In this document: piece after piece, positions 9,334 through 19,347 of the stretch | How positions within the stretch are numbered: the first letter of the stretch is position 1 | Layout of the letters: each line of letters opens with the position of its first letter | Assembly: GCF_000316665.1 (NCBI RefSeq) | Contig: NC_019678.1 | Span: forward strand, 4,154,001-4,218,000 | Direction of reading: 5' to 3' | From: Rivularia sp. PCC 7116 | GTDB taxonomy: Bacteria > Cyanobacteriota > Cyanobacteriia > Cyanobacteriales > Nostocaceae | Length of the DNA: 64,000 bases | Made by a program: the position numbers and the translations under genes | Notes under the pieces: model-generated | Seen by the model: only the letters and a program-made list of their open reading frames with translations | The model's database searches: none | What the model was told of the DNA's origin: nothing

Positions 9334-10779
9334 ATGACTTTCAGAGTACGTATTGCTCCTAGTCCAACTGGGAATTTACATATTGGTACGGCGAGAACTG
9401 CTGTATTTAACTGGTTGTTTGCTCGCCATCATGGCGGAAAATTTGTTTTACGAATCGAAGATACTGATACAGAACGTTCGCGCCCCGAATATACCGATAA
9501 TATCCTTGAGGGATTGCGTTGGTTGGGAATGGATTGGGATGAAGGGCCATTTTTCCAAACCAAGCGTTTAGATATGTATAAGGAAGCGGTGCAAAGTCTT
9601 TTAGATAAGGGATTAGCTTATCGCTGTTACACCACCTCCGAGGAGTTAGAAGCTTTACGAGAATCTCAAAAAGCTAGAAATCAAGCACCTCGTTACGATA
9701 ATCGTCACCGCAATTTAACACCAGAGCAAGAAGCGGCATTTAAAGCTGAAGGACGCAGCTTTGTGATTCGTTTTAAAATTGATGACAGCCGCAAGATTAA
9801 ATGGAATGACTTGGTAAGAGGAGAGATGAGTTGGCAAGGTAGCGATTTGGGTGGTGATATGGTTATCGCTCGCGCTACTGAAGATGGTATCGGTCAGCCA
9901 CTGTATAATTTTGCTGTGGTGGTGGATGATATGGATATGCAAATCACCCATGTAATTCGCGGGGAAGACCATATTGCCAATACAGCCAAACAAATTTTGC
10001 TATATGAAGCATTTGGCGCAAAAGTTCCAGAATTTTCTCATACACCTCTAATTTTGAATGAGAAAGGTGCCAAGCTTTCTAAACGAGATGGTGTTACCTC
10101 TATTTCTGACTTTCAGAAAATGGGTTTTACTGCCGAGGGTTTGGTTAACTATATGACCTTGTTGGGATGGTCACCACCGGATTCTACTCAGGAAATTTTT
10201 ACTTTACAAGAAGCTGCCAAGGACTTTACTTTTGAGCGCGTTAACAAAGCCGGTGCAAAATTTGATTGGGACAAATTAGATTGGATTAACAGCCAGTATA
10301 TTCATAGTATGCCGGTAGATAAACTTACCGATATGCTAATCCCTTTTTGGAAAGAAGCAGGGTATCACTTTACTGAAAATAAAGAACGTCCTTGGCTCGA
10401 AAAGTTAACTGCTTTAATTCAACCCGGTATATCTCGTTTAACTGAAGCTGTAGAGGTAGCTAAAATATTTGCTATCGAGACTGTAGACTTTGATTCTGAG
10501 GCACAAGAGCAACTGCAAAAAGAAGGAGTCAAAACTGCCCTTCAAGGGGTTGTTGGCGCTTTAGACAGTGAAATTAATGCTGCAAATGCCAAAGATATCA
10601 TTAAGCAGGTAGTTAAACAGCAAAACGTCAAAAAAGGCTTATTGATGAGGAGTTTGCGGGCTGCTTTAACAGGAGAAATGAACGGCCCCGATATTGTAGA
10701 CTCTTGGGTGCTGCTTAATAACACTGGTTTAGATAAGCTGCGTTTAGAAAAGGCGATCGCCCACAGCAGTGGAGATTAA
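9334..10779 (+). CDS. gltX: Glutamyl-tRNA synthetase
   Basis: A class I aminoacyl-tRNA synthetase that charges tRNA-Glu. In cyanobacteria, which normally use GatCAB, it is usually non-discriminating and also mischarges tRNA-Gln. [10 protein letters not shown] is the HIGH motif and KLSKRDG is the KMSKS motif. [11 protein letters not shown], the catalytic-domain segment [11 protein letters not shown] and a helical anticodon-binding C-terminus complete the usual layout. I start at ATG 9334 ([13 protein letters not shown]), giving 481 residues as in the family; the frame is open 16 codons further upstream but without similarity. It is a single gene with a good terminator at 10840-10870. Confidence 0.96.
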   Translation: MTFRVRIAPSPTGNLHIGTARTAVFNWLFARHHGGKFVLRIEDTDTERSRPEYTDNILEGLRWLGMDWDEGPFFQTKRLDMYKEAVQSLLDKGLAYRCYTTSEELEALRESQKARNQAPRYDNRHRNLTPEQEAAFKAEGRSFVIRFKIDDSRKIKWNDLVRGEMSWQGSDLGGDMVIARATEDGIGQPLYNFAVVVDDMDMQITHVIRGEDHIANTAKQILLYEAFGAKVPEFSHTPLILNEKGAKLSKRDGVTSISDFQKMGFTAEGLVNYMTLLGWSPPDSTQEIFTLQEAAKDFTFERVNKAGAKFDWDKLDWINSQYIHSMPVDKLTDMLIPFWKEAGYHFTENKERPWLEKLTALIQPGISRLTEAVEVAKIFAIETVDFDSEAQEQLQKEGVKTALQGVVGALDSEINAANAKDIIKQVVKQQNVKKGLLMRSLRAALTGEMNGPDIVDSWVLLNNTGLDKLRLEKAIAHSSGD

Positions 10780-10839
10780 ATTTCCATAAATAAAAGCATT
10801 TTTTACCCGTCAAGTAAGTCAAAATCTTGAATAATTACC

Positions 10840-10870
10840 TTGGGGCGCATTTTATGTGCCCCAATTTATT
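10840..10870 (+). terminator. Rho-independent terminator of gltX
   Basis: Stem TTGGGGCGCA (10840-10849) pairs with TGTGCCCCAA (10855-10864) with one G-U pair and a five-base loop, followed by TTTATT. It lies 60 bp after the gltX stop codon. Confidence 0.75.
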
Positions 10871-10942
10871 CTGGTTTATGCCAAGCAAGCAAATAGGAGA
10901 TGTGTAAAAAACGAATTAATTATCTACTTTGACTACCTAAAT

Positions 10943-10992
10943 TTGTTGTGACTGCTGCGATCGCGCTTCACGTATCGCGGCAGTCACAACAA
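10943..10992. repeat. Long hairpin containing a HIP1 site
   Basis: Arms TTGTTGTGACTGC-T-GCGAT (10943-10961) and ATCGC-G-GCAGTCACAACAA (10974-10992) pair with one mismatch around a 12-nt loop. The left arm runs into HIP1 (GCGATCGC). No U-tract follows, so this looks like a mobile palindromic repeat rather than a second terminator. Confidence 0.7.
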
Positions 10993-11148
10993 AACAAAAA
11001 TTTTTATATTCTTCACTTACATGTAATTCAGATAGTAGTTAATTCATGCAGTTTAGCTTCTCTGAATAATAGTTAATTACTCTGAGACGTTGGGAACAAT
11101 ATATGTAAACTTAATGTCATCTCAAACACTTAGAAAAATATAATCAAA

Positions 11149-11646
11149 ATGTCTAATAAATTATTAAGTAGAGTCATAAAGCTATCAATTTTCTTCTTAT
11201 CGCTAACCACAGCATCCGGAATAAACACGGCAGTAAAAGCCCAAGAAACTCCTCCACCGATATTCGGAGATATAAGCATAGAGCGTCCTTTATCGAAAGA
11301 TCCACTGACAGTTCGAGGGATGAGCGGTGGTACGATATCGGGAAAAAAGATTTCTGAAAGAAATGACACTCCCACAGGAGCCTGTACCGGTTATATGGAT
11401 AGAGAACCGGATCATACCCTTAAGTTAAAAAACAAATTTGATTATATGAAGCTGGTAATAGAAAGTCCTGAAGATACCACTTTAATAATCAAAGGTCCTG
11501 GTGGTACTTGGTGTAATGACGAATTTGAAGGCAAAAACCCCGGTATCGTGGGTGAATGGCTTCAAGGAAACTATCAAGTCTGGATAGGTTCTTATAAGAA
11601 AGAACATTATTTTCCCTATACTTTGAAAATTACAGAAGCTAAGTGA
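11149..11646 (+). CDS. Secreted hypothetical protein
   Basis: 165 residues. Residues 1-31 form a signal peptide (basic start, hydrophobic core IKLSIFFLSLTTASGI, likely cleavage after AVKA). The mature part is about 134 residues with two cysteines: ACTGYMDREPDHTLKL and GPGGTWCNDEFEGKNPG. The pattern of a Cys-Gly-Tyr/Asp segment, then LKLxxKFDYMKLVIES, a TTLIIKGPGGTWCND turn, and GEWLQGNYQVWIGSY recalls pre-peptidase-C-like beta-sandwich proteins that are conserved in cyanobacteria. I do not know a function. It stands alone between gltX and a repeat-rich gap. Confidence 0.75.
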   Translation: MSNKLLSRVIKLSIFFLSLTTASGINTAVKAQETPPPIFGDISIERPLSKDPLTVRGMSGGTISGKKISERNDTPTGACTGYMDREPDHTLKLKNKFDYMKLVIESPEDTTLIIKGPGGTWCNDEFEGKNPGIVGEWLQGNYQVWIGSYKKEHYFPYTLKITEAK

Positions 11647-11697
11647 CAGTTAACAGTGAACAGCGAGCAGTCAACAGTTAACAGCGAGCAGCGAGCA
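11646..11697. repeat. Heptamer short tandem repeats (GAACAGT type)
   Basis: An array built from AGTGAAC/AGCGAGC/AGTTAAC variants of a seven-base unit, starting at the stop codon of the secreted-protein gene. It is in inverted orientation relative to the array at 12052-12127. This repeat class is typical of heterocystous cyanobacteria. Confidence 0.85.
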
Positions 11698-11861
11698 ATA
11701 GTTTAGCTCGGCATTGGTGAGTAAACCAGATTATGATTTTTCATAGCCTCTCTCCTGGTAGGAGAAAGGCTTTGATATTTTTAGCAAATGAAAATCGTGA
11801 GAAAGTTTTATGAGGCGATCGGTATGCTTCTAATCAGCGATTACCTCTAAAAAACTGAAAA

Positions 11862-11968
11862 TACTCCTATTCCGCTCTAAGATTTCCTATAAAAATTTCT
11901 CCCTCACTCCCTCCCTCTCTCACTCTCTCCCTCAGTTAGTTAGGTAATCTTCTACCGGAAAGGGAGTA
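11862..11968. repeat. MITE-like element with CT-rich core, copy A
   Basis: A 107-bp element. Its left end TACTCCTATTCCG and right end CGGAAAGGGAGTA are imperfect inverted ends, with AAGATT/AATCTT further inside. The core is a run of CTCCCTCACTCC-like pyrimidines. A second copy in reverse orientation is at 35191-35302. Confidence 0.75.
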
Positions 11969-12051
11969 GCTGACATTTGCCGAACAAAATTCTTTGAATT
12001 CGGTGTGAGCCTTCTTGCAGAAGAAGGTAAATTATCATATTTAAATTATTT

Positions 12052-12127
12052 ACTGCTAATTGCTCACTGCTAACTGTTCACTGCTCACTGTTCACTGCTA
12101 ATTGCTCGCTGTTCGCGGCTAACTGTT
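12052..12127. repeat. Heptamer short tandem repeats (ACTGTTC type)
   Basis: About ten variants of the unit ACTGCTA/ACTGTTC/ACTGCTC in tandem. It is the inverse complement type of the 11646-11697 array, so the two arrays flank about 350 bp as a loose inverted repeat. Confidence 0.85.
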
Positions 12128-12337
12128 CCCTTATATGGTAAAAAGTCTTAAAATTAAGTTACATTTGATTAAGAATAATAAAAATGTTTTGGCAAATGTC
12201 GTATAGCTCAGATGGGTAAATATGACAAGTCATACATAAAGATGAAAATTAAACAAATCGGGATTTATATACATCCGTTTCACATTAATTATGTTAACGG
12301 GGTGATGCATCCCAGTGGTATCTAGAGGCGAAATAAA

Positions 12338-14224
12338 ATGAAATTCTCTTGGAGAGTCCTAGTTCTTTGGACCTTGCCTGCTTTAGTGATAGGCTTTTTC
12401 TTTTGGCAGGGAGCATTCGCGAATACTCCTGCTGATATGGGTAAAAACGCAGCTAGCACTCGCATGACCTACGGTCGTTTTCTCGAATATTTAGATAATA
12501 ATCGGGTGGCGATGGTGGATTTATATGAAGGTGGTAGAACCGCTATCGTTGAAGCTGTAGATCCAGACCTTGATGATAGAGTTCAGCGCGTCCGCGTTGA
12601 TTTACCTGCTAATGCCCCCGAATTGATTAGCAAGCTCAAAGAAAAAAACGTCAGCTTTGATGCCCATCCAGTAAGAAATGATGGGGCTATCTGGGGTTTA
12701 CTAGGCAATCTAGTTTTTCCAATCTTATTGATTACCGGATTGTTCCTTTTGTTCCGTCGTTCCAGCAATCTTCCTGGTGGTCCCGGACAAGCCATGAATT
12801 TTGGTAAATCTCGGGCACGTTTCCAAATGGAAGCCAAAACCGGAGTCATGTTTGACGATGTAGCTGGAATTGAAGAAGCGAAAGAAGAACTTGGTGAAGT
12901 TGTTACTTTCCTTAAGCAGCCCGAGAAATTTACTGCTGTAGGTGCGCGCATTCCTAAAGGTGTATTGTTAGTAGGACCTCCAGGAACTGGTAAAACCTTA
13001 CTAGCAAAAGCAATTGCTGGAGAAGCTGGCGTACCGTTCTTTAGCATTTCAGGTTCCGAGTTTGTGGAAATGTTTGTGGGTGTGGGTGCTTCCCGCGTTC
13101 GCGATTTATTTAAAAAAGCTAAAGATAACGCTCCATGTATCATCTTTATTGATGAAATTGATGCTGTAGGAAGACAGCGTGGTGCGGGTATCGGCGGCGG
13201 TAACGATGAGCGCGAACAAACCCTAAACCAGTTGCTGACTGAGATGGATGGTTTTGAAGGTAATACCGGCATTATTATTATTGCTGCTACCAACCGTCCC
13301 GATGTATTAGATGCAGCGCTGTTACGTCCCGGACGTTTTGATAGACAGGTGATTGTTGATGCACCCGATATCAAGGGACGTTTAGAAATTTTAGAAGTCC
13401 ACGCACGCAACAAGAAATTAGATAAAGGCGTATCTTTGGAAGCAATTGCTCGCCGTACACCAGGTTTCACCGGTGCGGATTTAGCTAACTTGCTTAATGA
13501 AGCTGCAATTCTAACTGCCAGAAGACGTAAAGAAGGTATTACGCTCACAGAAATCGACGATGCTGTTGATAGGGTTGTTGCTGGTATGGAAGGCACGCCT
13601 TTGGTAGATAGCAAGAGCAAGCGTTTGATTGCTTACCATGAAGTCGGACATGCTTTGGTAGGAACTTTGGTTAAAGACCACGACCCGGTACAAAAAGTTA
13701 CCTTAATTCCTCGCGGACAGGCTCAGGGTTTGACCTGGTTTACTCCTAGTGAAGACCAAGGTTTAATCAGCCGTTCTCAGTTGAAAGCAAGAATTTCTGG
13801 TGCTTTGGGCGGACGTGCTGCTGAACAAGTAATTTTTGGTAGAGATGAAATTACTACTGGTGCTGGTAATGACTTGCAACAGGTAACTGGTATGGCTCGT
13901 CAAATGGTTACAAGATTTGGGATGTCTGATTTAGGCCCATTGTCATTAGAAAGTCAGCAGGGAGAAGTATTCTTAGGACGTGACTGGACAACACGCTCCG
14001 AATATTCTGAATCTATTGCATCTCGTATTGATTCTCAAGTTCGTGAAATTGTTGAAGAGCAATATCAAGCAACATTGCAAATGATGCGCGACCATCGTAG
14101 TTTGATGGATAGATTGGTTGACTTACTAATTGAAAAAGAAACCATTGATGGTGATGAGTTTCGTCAAATTGTGGCTGAGTATGCAGAAGTACCAGATAAG
14201 CCACAATATGTTCCATCTTTGTAA
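12338..14224 (+). CDS. ftsH: ATP-dependent zinc metalloprotease FtsH
   Basis: A membrane-bound hexameric AAA protease, 628 residues. In cyanobacteria this type degrades damaged photosystem II D1 and other membrane proteins. Residues about 8-28 and 121-140 are membrane segments enclosing the lumenal/periplasmic domain. The AAA domain has Walker A GPPGTGKT (from about 213), Walker B IIFIDEID, the second-region-of-homology segment [17 protein letters not shown] and the pore-loop segment [10 protein letters not shown]. The protease has HEVGH with His434/Glu435/His438. The thylakoid location and similarity to the Synechocystis FtsH2/FtsH3 type are inference from length and the conserved [10 protein letters not shown] region. 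The start is ATG 12338 with AGAGG ten bases upstream. It has its own terminator. Confidence 0.95.
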   Translation: MKFSWRVLVLWTLPALVIGFFFWQGAFANTPADMGKNAASTRMTYGRFLEYLDNNRVAMVDLYEGGRTAIVEAVDPDLDDRVQRVRVDLPANAPELISKLKEKNVSFDAHPVRNDGAIWGLLGNLVFPILLITGLFLLFRRSSNLPGGPGQAMNFGKSRARFQMEAKTGVMFDDVAGIEEAKEELGEVVTFLKQPEKFTAVGARIPKGVLLVGPPGTGKTLLAKAIAGEAGVPFFSISGSEFVEMFVGVGASRVRDLFKKAKDNAPCIIFIDEIDAVGRQRGAGIGGGNDEREQTLNQLLTEMDGFEGNTGIIIIAATNRPDVLDAALLRPGRFDRQVIVDAPDIKGRLEILEVHARNKKLDKGVSLEAIARRTPGFTGADLANLLNEAAILTARRRKEGITLTEIDDAVDRVVAGMEGTPLVDSKSKRLIAYHEVGHALVGTLVKDHDPVQKVTLIPRGQAQGLTWFTPSEDQGLISRSQLKARISGALGGRAAEQVIFGRDEITTGAGNDLQQVTGMARQMVTRFGMSDLGPLSLESQQGEVFLGRDWTTRSEYSESIASRIDSQVREIVEEQYQATLQMMRDHRSLMDRLVDLLIEKETIDGDEFRQIVAEYAEVPDKPQYVPSL

Positions 14225-14282
14225 TATTTCTTAATTAGTTTTTTCAAAATTGAGGAATTTGTCAAAATATTTATAGTTTAAG

Positions 14283-14309
14283 GGACACGTTATCGTGTCC
14301 TTTTTTTTT
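14283..14309 (+). terminator. Rho-independent terminator of ftsH
   Basis: Perfect stem GGACACG-TTAT-CGTGTCC (14283-14300) followed by nine T residues, 59 bp after the ftsH stop codon. Confidence 0.92.
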
Positions 14310-14605
14310 GGGTACCGTTTTGAATTTTATGTAGAGACGGGGGAATGCCTAAAATATTGCCCTCTCCCCCTTTTTTCTCCTCAAATTACCCGTAAGGGCG
14401 GGGTGAGGGAGAAAGATTGTGGTTGTTACCGACATAAAAGTTGCATGGACGAAAATTTCGCAATTTTATCAAAGTACACAGCCTAGGTAATGCCTGCCCT
14501 CTCTACATTTTTGGTGAAAATGTTACTAAAAATACGAAGATGGGAACAATATTTATAGCTTAATTCAAACTTAATCTTAAAACTTGCCATTGTGTTTGAT
14601 TTCTC

Positions 14606-14743
14606 ATGTCATTATCTAAAACCATTCGACATCTACCTTTTCAATTTGACTTTGAACAAATTAGTAAAGTCGAAAAACAAACCGAAGGTATGGGATTGGG
14701 TTTAACTATTAGTCAAACAATTTATATCATGTTTGTTAAATGA
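14606..14743 (+). pseudogene. Relic of a histidine kinase ATPase domain
   Basis: A 45-codon frame contains FEQISKVEKQTEGMGLGL, which is the G2-box region of a sensor kinase HATPase domain (compare FEQV...GTGLGLAIS in typical hybrid kinases). The sequence before it does not continue the domain, and after TISQT it runs into a stop. This is a decayed C-terminal fragment of a kinase. The response-regulator relic that follows suggests both come from one hybrid kinase gene. Confidence 0.7.
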
Positions 14744-14779
14744 ACCGTCATTGCTTCGCACAGCGAACAATGACATATT

Positions 14780-14926
14780 ATGGGTGATTTGCCGGACATC
14801 ATATTACTTGAAGCAATTGATGGTAAGGAAGAATTAGAAAAAGCTTATAGTGGAAAACCCGACGCGATAATCGCAGATTTAGCAATGCCAGTAATGAACG
14901 GTTTTGAGATGGTTAAACAAATGTGA
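14780..14926 (+). pseudogene. Relic of a response-regulator receiver domain
   Basis: The 48-codon frame reads LLEAIDGKEELEKAYSGKPD, then AIIADLAMPVMNGFEMVKQM and a stop. This is the middle of a receiver domain: the phospho-acceptor position is DLAMPVMNGFE and the residue preceding LAMP is the conserved Asp. The N-terminal DD motif and the C-terminal half with the conserved Lys are absent. Together with the kinase fragment 37 bp upstream, it marks a degraded hybrid kinase next to an intact one at 15100. Confidence 0.7.
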
Positions 14927-15099
14927 TGTTCTCCCGAACTTAAAGACTCAGTAATTTTGCATCTTCTGCGAGTATATTTGAATTTCACCCTGACTCTATC
15001 TACGGCAAATATTTCCCTCTGCTGATTAAGAAGAGGGTTAGGGTGAGGTTTTGCAAACATTCATCTTAAAATCCAAAATCTTAAATTTCAAATATAATT

Positions 15100-16386
15100 A
15101 TGCCTTCAAATTCAATTTTAATTGTTGACGACACACCAAATAATATTCGCCTTTTGTTCGATGTTTTGGATAATGCAGGATTTGATATTTCTGTTGTCAG
15201 GAATGGAGAAACTGCCTTAGAAAAATTGCACTATATCCAACCAGATTTAATTCTTCTTGACGTAATGATGCCAGGAATTGATGGTTTTGAAACCTGCCGT
15301 CGTATTAAGTCCAACACCGAAACGCGAGATATACCAATCATTTTTATGACAGCACTTGCCGACACCGAACACAAAGTCAGTGGCTTGCAGTTAGGGGCAA
15401 TTGACTACATTACTAAACCGATTCAAGTTGAAGAAGTATTAGCAAGGGTTAACTTGCATTTGAATTTACGAAATGCTCAAATTCAAGTTCAGCAGGAAGC
15501 AATCGAACGCAAGCAAACAGAAATTGAACTTAGACAAGCTCTTGTATCAATGCAACAGATGCAAGCACAATTAGTCCAAAGCGAGAAAATGTCAGCTTTA
15601 GGAAATTTAGTGGCAGGGATTGCTCACGAAATTAATAATCCTTTGGGTTTCCTTAATGGAAGTATTCGCAATGCTACAGAAAACGTAGCAGATTTATTTG
15701 AACATATAAAGCTATATCAACAAGAATGCTCGGAACCTAAAGATACAATTACCGAACATGCTGAAGATATTGATTTAGATTATTTAAACGAAGATTTACC
15801 GCAAATGTTTGAGGCGATGCAAAAGGCTACAAATCGGATTCAAAGTATTAGCGATAGCCTGCGTACTTTCTCTAGGGGTGATACCCAATGTAAAGTCAAA
15901 GCTGATTTGCACCAGGGCATTGATAGCACAATCTTAATTTTGAAATATCGCCTTAAAGCTAATGAGAAACGACCAGCAATTGAAATAATAACTAACTATG
16001 GCGATTTACCTAAAGCTCAATGTTTTCCCGGACAATTGAATCAAGTATTTATGAATTTATTGGCAAATGCTATTGATGCGTTAGAAGAGTCGAACAAAGA
16101 ACTTAGTTATAAAGAAATAGAGGCAAATCCTAATAAAATTATTGTTAATACTTTTATAGAAGAAAATTTTATCAAAATTAGTATTGCTGATAATGGGAAA
16201 GGAATATCAGAAGAAGTCAAAGGAAAAATATTTAATCATTTATTTACTACTAAGGCTGTTGGAAAAGGTACGGGCTTGGGATTATCCATAGCTCGCCAGA
16301 TTATTGTTGAAAAACACAATGGTAATTTGGAAGTTAATTCAGAGATTGATAGAGGGACTGAGTTTATAATTTCAATTCCAATTTAA
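15100..16386 (+). CDS. Response regulator/sensor histidine kinase (REC-HisKA-HATPase)
   Basis: 428 residues, soluble. The receiver domain covers about 4-122 with acidic pocket DD (10-11), phospho-acceptor Asp54 in LLDVMMPG and the Lys of YITKPIQ. A coiled-coil linker (about 125-165, Gln/Glu-rich) leads to a HisKA domain with His176 in AHEINNPLGFLNGS, the HPK4-like class. The HATPase domain has NLLANAIDAL (N box), DNGKGI (G1) and GKGTGLGLSIA (G2). A receiver at the N-terminus means the kinase is itself probably controlled by an upstream kinase in a phosphorelay; no partner is adjacent. Just upstream lie relics of a related gene. ATG start; no clear ribosome-binding site. Confidence 0.92.
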   Translation: MPSNSILIVDDTPNNIRLLFDVLDNAGFDISVVRNGETALEKLHYIQPDLILLDVMMPGIDGFETCRRIKSNTETRDIPIIFMTALADTEHKVSGLQLGAIDYITKPIQVEEVLARVNLHLNLRNAQIQVQQEAIERKQTEIELRQALVSMQQMQAQLVQSEKMSALGNLVAGIAHEINNPLGFLNGSIRNATENVADLFEHIKLYQQECSEPKDTITEHAEDIDLDYLNEDLPQMFEAMQKATNRIQSISDSLRTFSRGDTQCKVKADLHQGIDSTILILKYRLKANEKRPAIEIITNYGDLPKAQCFPGQLNQVFMNLLANAIDALEESNKELSYKEIEANPNKIIVNTFIEENFIKISIADNGKGISEEVKGKIFNHLFTTKAVGKGTGLGLSIARQIIVEKHNGNLEVNSEIDRGTEFIISIPI

Positions 16387-16496
16387 TCAAGGTTGTTAAG
16401 TTTAATTGTTGATATTTTATTTTGTATATTTAATTTTTGCATATTTACTAAATTCCTTTTTATAATGCTTGATGTGGAACATTTTCGTCAACTTAC

Positions 16497-17807
16497 TTAT
16501 TCAGCGTTAAGATATTGGGAAAAATAGGAACGATACAGTTCTCTACTGATAATTGCACCATCAGGAGTTAATTTAATTAATCCAATACTTTCTAATTTAT
16601 AAGCAACTGTAGGTGGAAGACTTACAGAGTTTTGTGCTGTCAACATTTGAGAAAATACTGCTGCTAAATTGGTATTTTTTCGCAAATAATCTAGTTTTTC
16701 TCGTAGATGATGCCGATAAATTCCTCTTTCCGTAGTTGCTTCTTCTAAAAGTTGCTCTAAGGTTAATTCTTCTTGACTTAAATGGTAAAGTGCAATGTTG
16801 ACTAAACTGGGTTGCCCCCCTATCACTTCTATTAATTTTTGAGCTTGGTTACCTGCTTGCCAATCTAATTCGTAACGTGTTGCTAATTCTTCTACTTGCT
16901 CAAGAGTAAATTCTGGCAGTTGAATGGGTAATCCAATATTGAATGGTGAATGATTTACGTCTAAGGGGACATAAATATCAGTTGAATAGTCCACAACTAA
17001 ACGTAATTTCTGCCAAGCTTGATTGTACTGCGAGTTTTCATGCCAAGAGCGTAGCAATGGTAAAAACTCTTGAGCTAATTCTGGATATTCAAATACGCGA
17101 TTAAGTTCGTTAAATGATAAAACTAAAGAACTATTGAGAGATTCTAATATATGAGCTTGGAAATAAAGGGTGCAGCTTAATTTGCTGCCAATTTCCTCAT
17201 CCCAAAATTCATCTATCTGTGCTTCGATGTTTAAACTTTTGCTAACCATGCGGCACATCCAGCGTAAAAATACATCTATATTTAGAAACTTATCGGTGTC
17301 TACTAAATTTAAATCCAGATGTAGGGTATAGTAACTCAATGATTTTGCATAATCGAGCAATCTCAACTTCAAAGAAGTTTTTCCCATTCCTTTAGAAGCT
17401 TTGATGCGAACTAAACATCCTGGACGTGAAATCTCTTGATTAACTAATTGCTCGATAGGGGGACGGCAAATATATAATTTTGAATATAACGATAGAGGTC
17501 CGTTGGGATATTCAGCACCTTCAGATTGCTCTACTTCTTCCCAGGCTCTGTAGTCAGAACCAGTTAATTCTAAATCAAAAGCGCTAAAACATAGCTTTAC
17601 CGAGCGCGAATCTACTCCAGTCTTCAAAGACCACAATCGCGATAGTGTATTTGTTGACACTCCAATGCGGCTGCTCAATTCTTCCTGCGTAAAGCGGCTT
17701 CCATCATTTTCTTGCAGCTGGGCTGACTGTATTGCCGTTTGCAGCCGTTTTAAACCCGTTGCAGTTAATACTATTCCTCGCCTTCGCCTTTGCTTCGCCG
17801 CCTCCAT
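16497..17807 (-). CDS. HTH plus AAA-like ATPase domain protein
   Basis: 436 residues. The N-terminus is very basic (KQRRRRG) and is followed by a helix-turn-helix: FTQEELSSRIGVSTNTLSRLW (about 38-58). An ATPase of the AAA-like (AAA_35) family follows: LVRIKASKGMGKTSLKLRLLD (Walker A, about 132-152) and SLVLSFNELNRVFE as the Walker B region. In cyanobacteria this ATPase domain often occurs in multidomain signalling proteins next to WD40, CHASE2 or kinase modules; here it is coupled only to an HTH. That suggests a STAND-like or NTP-dependent DNA-binding regulator, but its target is unknown. ATG start at 17807; codon use resembles the neighbours. Confidence 0.75.
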   Translation of the reverse strand: MEAAKQRRRRGIVLTATGLKRLQTAIQSAQLQENDGSRFTQEELSSRIGVSTNTLSRLWSLKTGVDSRSVKLCFSAFDLELTGSDYRAWEEVEQSEGAEYPNGPLSLYSKLYICRPPIEQLVNQEISRPGCLVRIKASKGMGKTSLKLRLLDYAKSLSYYTLHLDLNLVDTDKFLNIDVFLRWMCRMVSKSLNIEAQIDEFWDEEIGSKLSCTLYFQAHILESLNSSLVLSFNELNRVFEYPELAQEFLPLLRSWHENSQYNQAWQKLRLVVDYSTDIYVPLDVNHSPFNIGLPIQLPEFTLEQVEELATRYELDWQAGNQAQKLIEVIGGQPSLVNIALYHLSQEELTLEQLLEEATTERGIYRHHLREKLDYLRKNTNLAAVFSQMLTAQNSVSLPPTVAYKLESIGLIKLTPDGAIISRELYRSYFSQYLNAE

Positions 17808-18283
17808 TTGATCGACACCTATTTATTTTCATTGAAAATAATAATCTATTACATACCCATCAATTATCCTTAAATATTAATTTACTCAGTAATTATCGGA
17901 TAGCAATATATTTTTTCTAAAGAATAAAAGCTTTAATACGGAGTAGTACTAAATATTCCTCAAATATACTTGACAAAACATTTAAACTTACTAAGTGGAT
18001 AAATTATCCGAATGAATGTAATAAATATCTTAAATGGGTACTTAACTGGCTTAACTGCCATTGAAGGAAAACATTCGTATATGACAGAATAAAGACTCAA
18101 TCAAATACCCAATTTACTAGCAAACCAAGTAGTTTTCTTCCCTGGAAAACTAATATTGTGTTTAGTGTGTTCCCTATTTACCGCCAGCTTTGTTGAAGCA
18201 ATCTGGCGGTATTTGTCTGTATAAATCTATATTAGCTTTGAAGTTAAATTACCTTCAATACCTCGCTAGGTATAGATGAGCGG
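17808..18283. other. Intergenic region with one strong hairpin
   Basis: 476 bases without a gene. A dyad ACCGCCAG (18180-18187) and CTGGCGGT (18203-18210) encloses a 15-nt loop and could end transcription of the minus-strand substrate-binding-protein gene, although no good T-run follows on either strand. The rest is AT-rich and featureless to me. Confidence 0.5.
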
Positions 18284-19180
18284 CTATTGACGAACATCTT
18301 GATGGGAGTCTATAACTATTCGCATGGTTTCTACTGTAAGTTCGCGTAAATCGCGATTCAGGGGAATTGCTCCCCTCGGGCCAAACCAGCGGTCAAATAT
18401 AGTTACATATTTACTTTCATTATTGACAAACCCTTGCATAAATCCGTAGAAGGTATAGTTTACCGTATCCAGAAAATCGGAATTATTCTCCGGAATCATG
18501 CAGGCGATACCTTCTCTAGAATAAGGTCTGTCTGGTACAACTTTGAATTGATTGTAATTTTTACTTCTACCCAACCAGGCTTCTAAAAGAATACCATCGT
18601 CGGCAAAAGCATCTATTTTTCCTTGCCGCAAAGCTGTATATCCTTGCCATCTATCTTTCAAGTATACTAATTTTGCTTGTGGTTGTGCCCTTTTAATCGC
18701 GTTTTCGTTGGTGGTTTTTGCTAGTACTCCGATTTTCTTACCAACTAAACTTTTCGGAGAACCTAAATTACTTGCTTTCTTAACTAATAAATTAGTACCG
18801 GTTGCACCATAACTAAAAGAAAAATCGACATTTTTGTTTCGTTCCCAAGTAAAACTGCTCGCGTCGCAAACAATATCAACTTTTCTATTAACTATATTGG
18901 GAATGCGTCCGGCTGGGGGGAGCGTGACTAATTGGAGTTTGACTTTTTTACCAAGTTCTTTTTCTAATTGCTGTTGGATAAGTTTGAGCATATCCACAGA
19001 GTAACCAATCAACTCACCTTGTTTATTTTTATATGCAAAAGGGAAAGCATCCTTACTGGTTCCTGCTGTGAGTACACCCGTGCGTTTCACCTTTTGCATT
19101 ACGGTTTCCGCTGAAGCAATACCAGGTAATGCTGCTGTAAATAGCAGACTTAAGGCTGCGATGGCAATTTGTTTAGACAT
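18284..19180 (-). CDS. Amino-acid ABC transporter substrate-binding protein (SBP_bac_3)
   Basis: 298 residues. A clear Sec signal peptide (KQIAIAALSLLFTAALPGIASA) targets it to the periplasm. The mature part begins with VKRTGVLTAGTSKDAFPFAY and IGYSVDMLKLI, the hallmark start of the family 3 solute-binding fold (polar amino acid/glutamine-type binders). The hinge region has DIVCDASSFTWERNKNVDFSF and GKKIGVLAKTTNENA, matching family positions. I start at ATG 19180 because AAGGAG sits five bases before it; a GTG two codons earlier is too close to that site. No permease or ATPase gene is adjacent, so it is an orphan binding protein whose permease must be elsewhere. The substrate is not determined. 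Confidence 0.88.
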   Translation of the reverse strand: MSKQIAIAALSLLFTAALPGIASAETVMQKVKRTGVLTAGTSKDAFPFAYKNKQGELIGYSVDMLKLIQQQLEKELGKKVKLQLVTLPPAGRIPNIVNRKVDIVCDASSFTWERNKNVDFSFSYGATGTNLLVKKASNLGSPKSLVGKKIGVLAKTTNENAIKRAQPQAKLVYLKDRWQGYTALRQGKIDAFADDGILLEAWLGRSKNYNQFKVVPDRPYSREGIACMIPENNSDFLDTVNYTFYGFMQGFVNNESKYVTIFDRWFGPRGAIPLNRDLRELTVETMRIVIDSHQDVRQ

Positions 19181-19347
19181 ACTCACTCCTTCTCATACCA
19201 CCAAGGTTGACCTTGAAATTTCTTTGTAAGTTACAAAATACAGTAATTCCCCTGTAAGATTACAAGTAAAGATGATACAAGTCACATTTTTTTATATTTT
19301 GACTCGATTAAATACATTTAGTACCGCATAATAGTTAATTAAAATTT

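Noticed and set aside
12583-13620. A 345-codon minus-strand open frame opposite ftsH
   Set aside because: It is the shadow of the strongly conserved ftsH frame; its sequence is Ser/Pro-rich with no domain.
14295-14486. 63-codon frame just after the ftsH terminator
   Set aside because: It runs through the T-run of the terminator and a repeat-like GGGTGAGGGAG stretch; not protein-like.
19180-19290. GTA-N-TAC motifs upstream of the substrate-binding-protein gene as NtcA sites
   Set aside because: The spacings seen (4 and 7) do not fit the required GTAN8TAC.
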